DNA from: CALLJL01 sp964627255
GTDB taxonomy: Bacteria > Acidobacteriota > Aminicenantia > Aminicenantales > CALLJL01
Reading direction: 5' to 3'
NCBI GenBank assembly: GCA_964627255.1
Contig: CAZVIN010000108.1
Coordinates: 1-5,109, forward strand
DNA length: 5,109 nt
Below are positions 5,030 to 5,109 of the stretch, one piece after another. The position numbers were made by a program, and so were the translations under genes. The notes under the pieces are model-generated. The model was not told the DNA's origin and searched no databases. It was given only the letters and a program-made list of their open reading frames with translations. Within the stretch, counting starts at the first letter, position 1, and each line of letters starts with the position of its first letter.

Positions 5030-5109
5030 AGAAGAAACGCTCTCGGGTTGCTGTCACATTTTATTTTTATTCGTCTAATTATTAATCAAATTAGCCTCAT
5101 GGACAATAA

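Larger units (their letters stand above)
4765..5109 (+). other. non-coding tail after the M28 peptidase
   Basis: No gene is convincing on either strand in these 345 bases. The first 60 are unstructured and pyrimidine-rich. A REP-like inverted repeat lies at 4838-4859, an A/T-rich stretch follows, and a GC-rich terminator-like hairpin lies at 4989-5029. A 37-codon frame at 4965-5078 has a fair SD but runs through that hairpin and is not called. The last 60 bases are A/T-rich and featureless to me; they may lead into a gene outside the window. Confidence 0.6.

Noticed and set aside
4965..5078. 37-codon frame with AAGGG six bases before its ATG
   Set aside because: It runs straight through the tandem 8-mer and the terminator-like hairpin, and the peptide resembles no family; structured non-coding sequence explains it better.
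1..5109. Search for tRNA, rRNA, CRISPR arrays, transposase genes and known riboswitch motifs
   Set aside because: No cloverleaf, spaced direct repeats, transposase motifs or recognisable riboswitch core were seen by eye on either strand.

Overview
The window is bacterial DNA. Genes start at ATG or GTG behind purine-rich Shine-Dalgarno (SD) sites, there are no introns, and the proteins belong to ordinary bacterial families. All four clear genes lie on the + strand. Their base composition is balanced, while the gaps between them are visibly A/T-rich. Gaps of about 275-345 bases make the region loosely packed for a bacterium. The gene content (cytosolic aminoacyl-amino-acid-type hydrolase, small-molecule exporter, secreted or surface aminopeptidase) would suit a peptide-using heterotroph. 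I cannot assign a phylum from the sequence; an uncultured anaerobe or a Firmicutes-like organism is possible but unproven.

Layout: (1) 1-795, the C-terminal two thirds of an M20D amidohydrolase that enters from the left edge. (2) 796-1069, an A/T-rich gap with a weak terminator-like hairpin, a possible extended -10 promoter, a perfect 6+6 dyad (1007-1020) and a tandem 9-mer (1034-1053). (3) 1070-1984, an ABC exporter ATPase of the DrrA/CcmA type. (4) 1985-2264, an unusually long gap inside what is normally a tight two-gene pair; it holds an orphan SD, a possible 47-codon ORF and a chain of mutually exclusive inverted repeats. (5) 2265-3008, the ABC-2 type permease partner. (6) 3009-3285, a gap with two competing hairpins after the permease and a 9-bp A/T hairpin abutting the next SD. 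(7) 3286-4764, an exported M28 metallopeptidase with a PA-like insert and all metal ligands present. (8) 4765-5109, no convincing gene, but a REP-like inverted repeat and a GC-rich terminator-like hairpin.

How the genes fit together: the ATPase and permease very probably form one exporter (two ATPases plus two permeases). The peptidases on either side look like independent units with their own upstream regions, and a shared peptide-metabolism role is only inference. No new enzyme family is evident. The least explained parts are the gap between ATPase and permease (1985-2264) and the structured leader of the M28 gene. I rate these as modest leads, not as a demonstrated new system.
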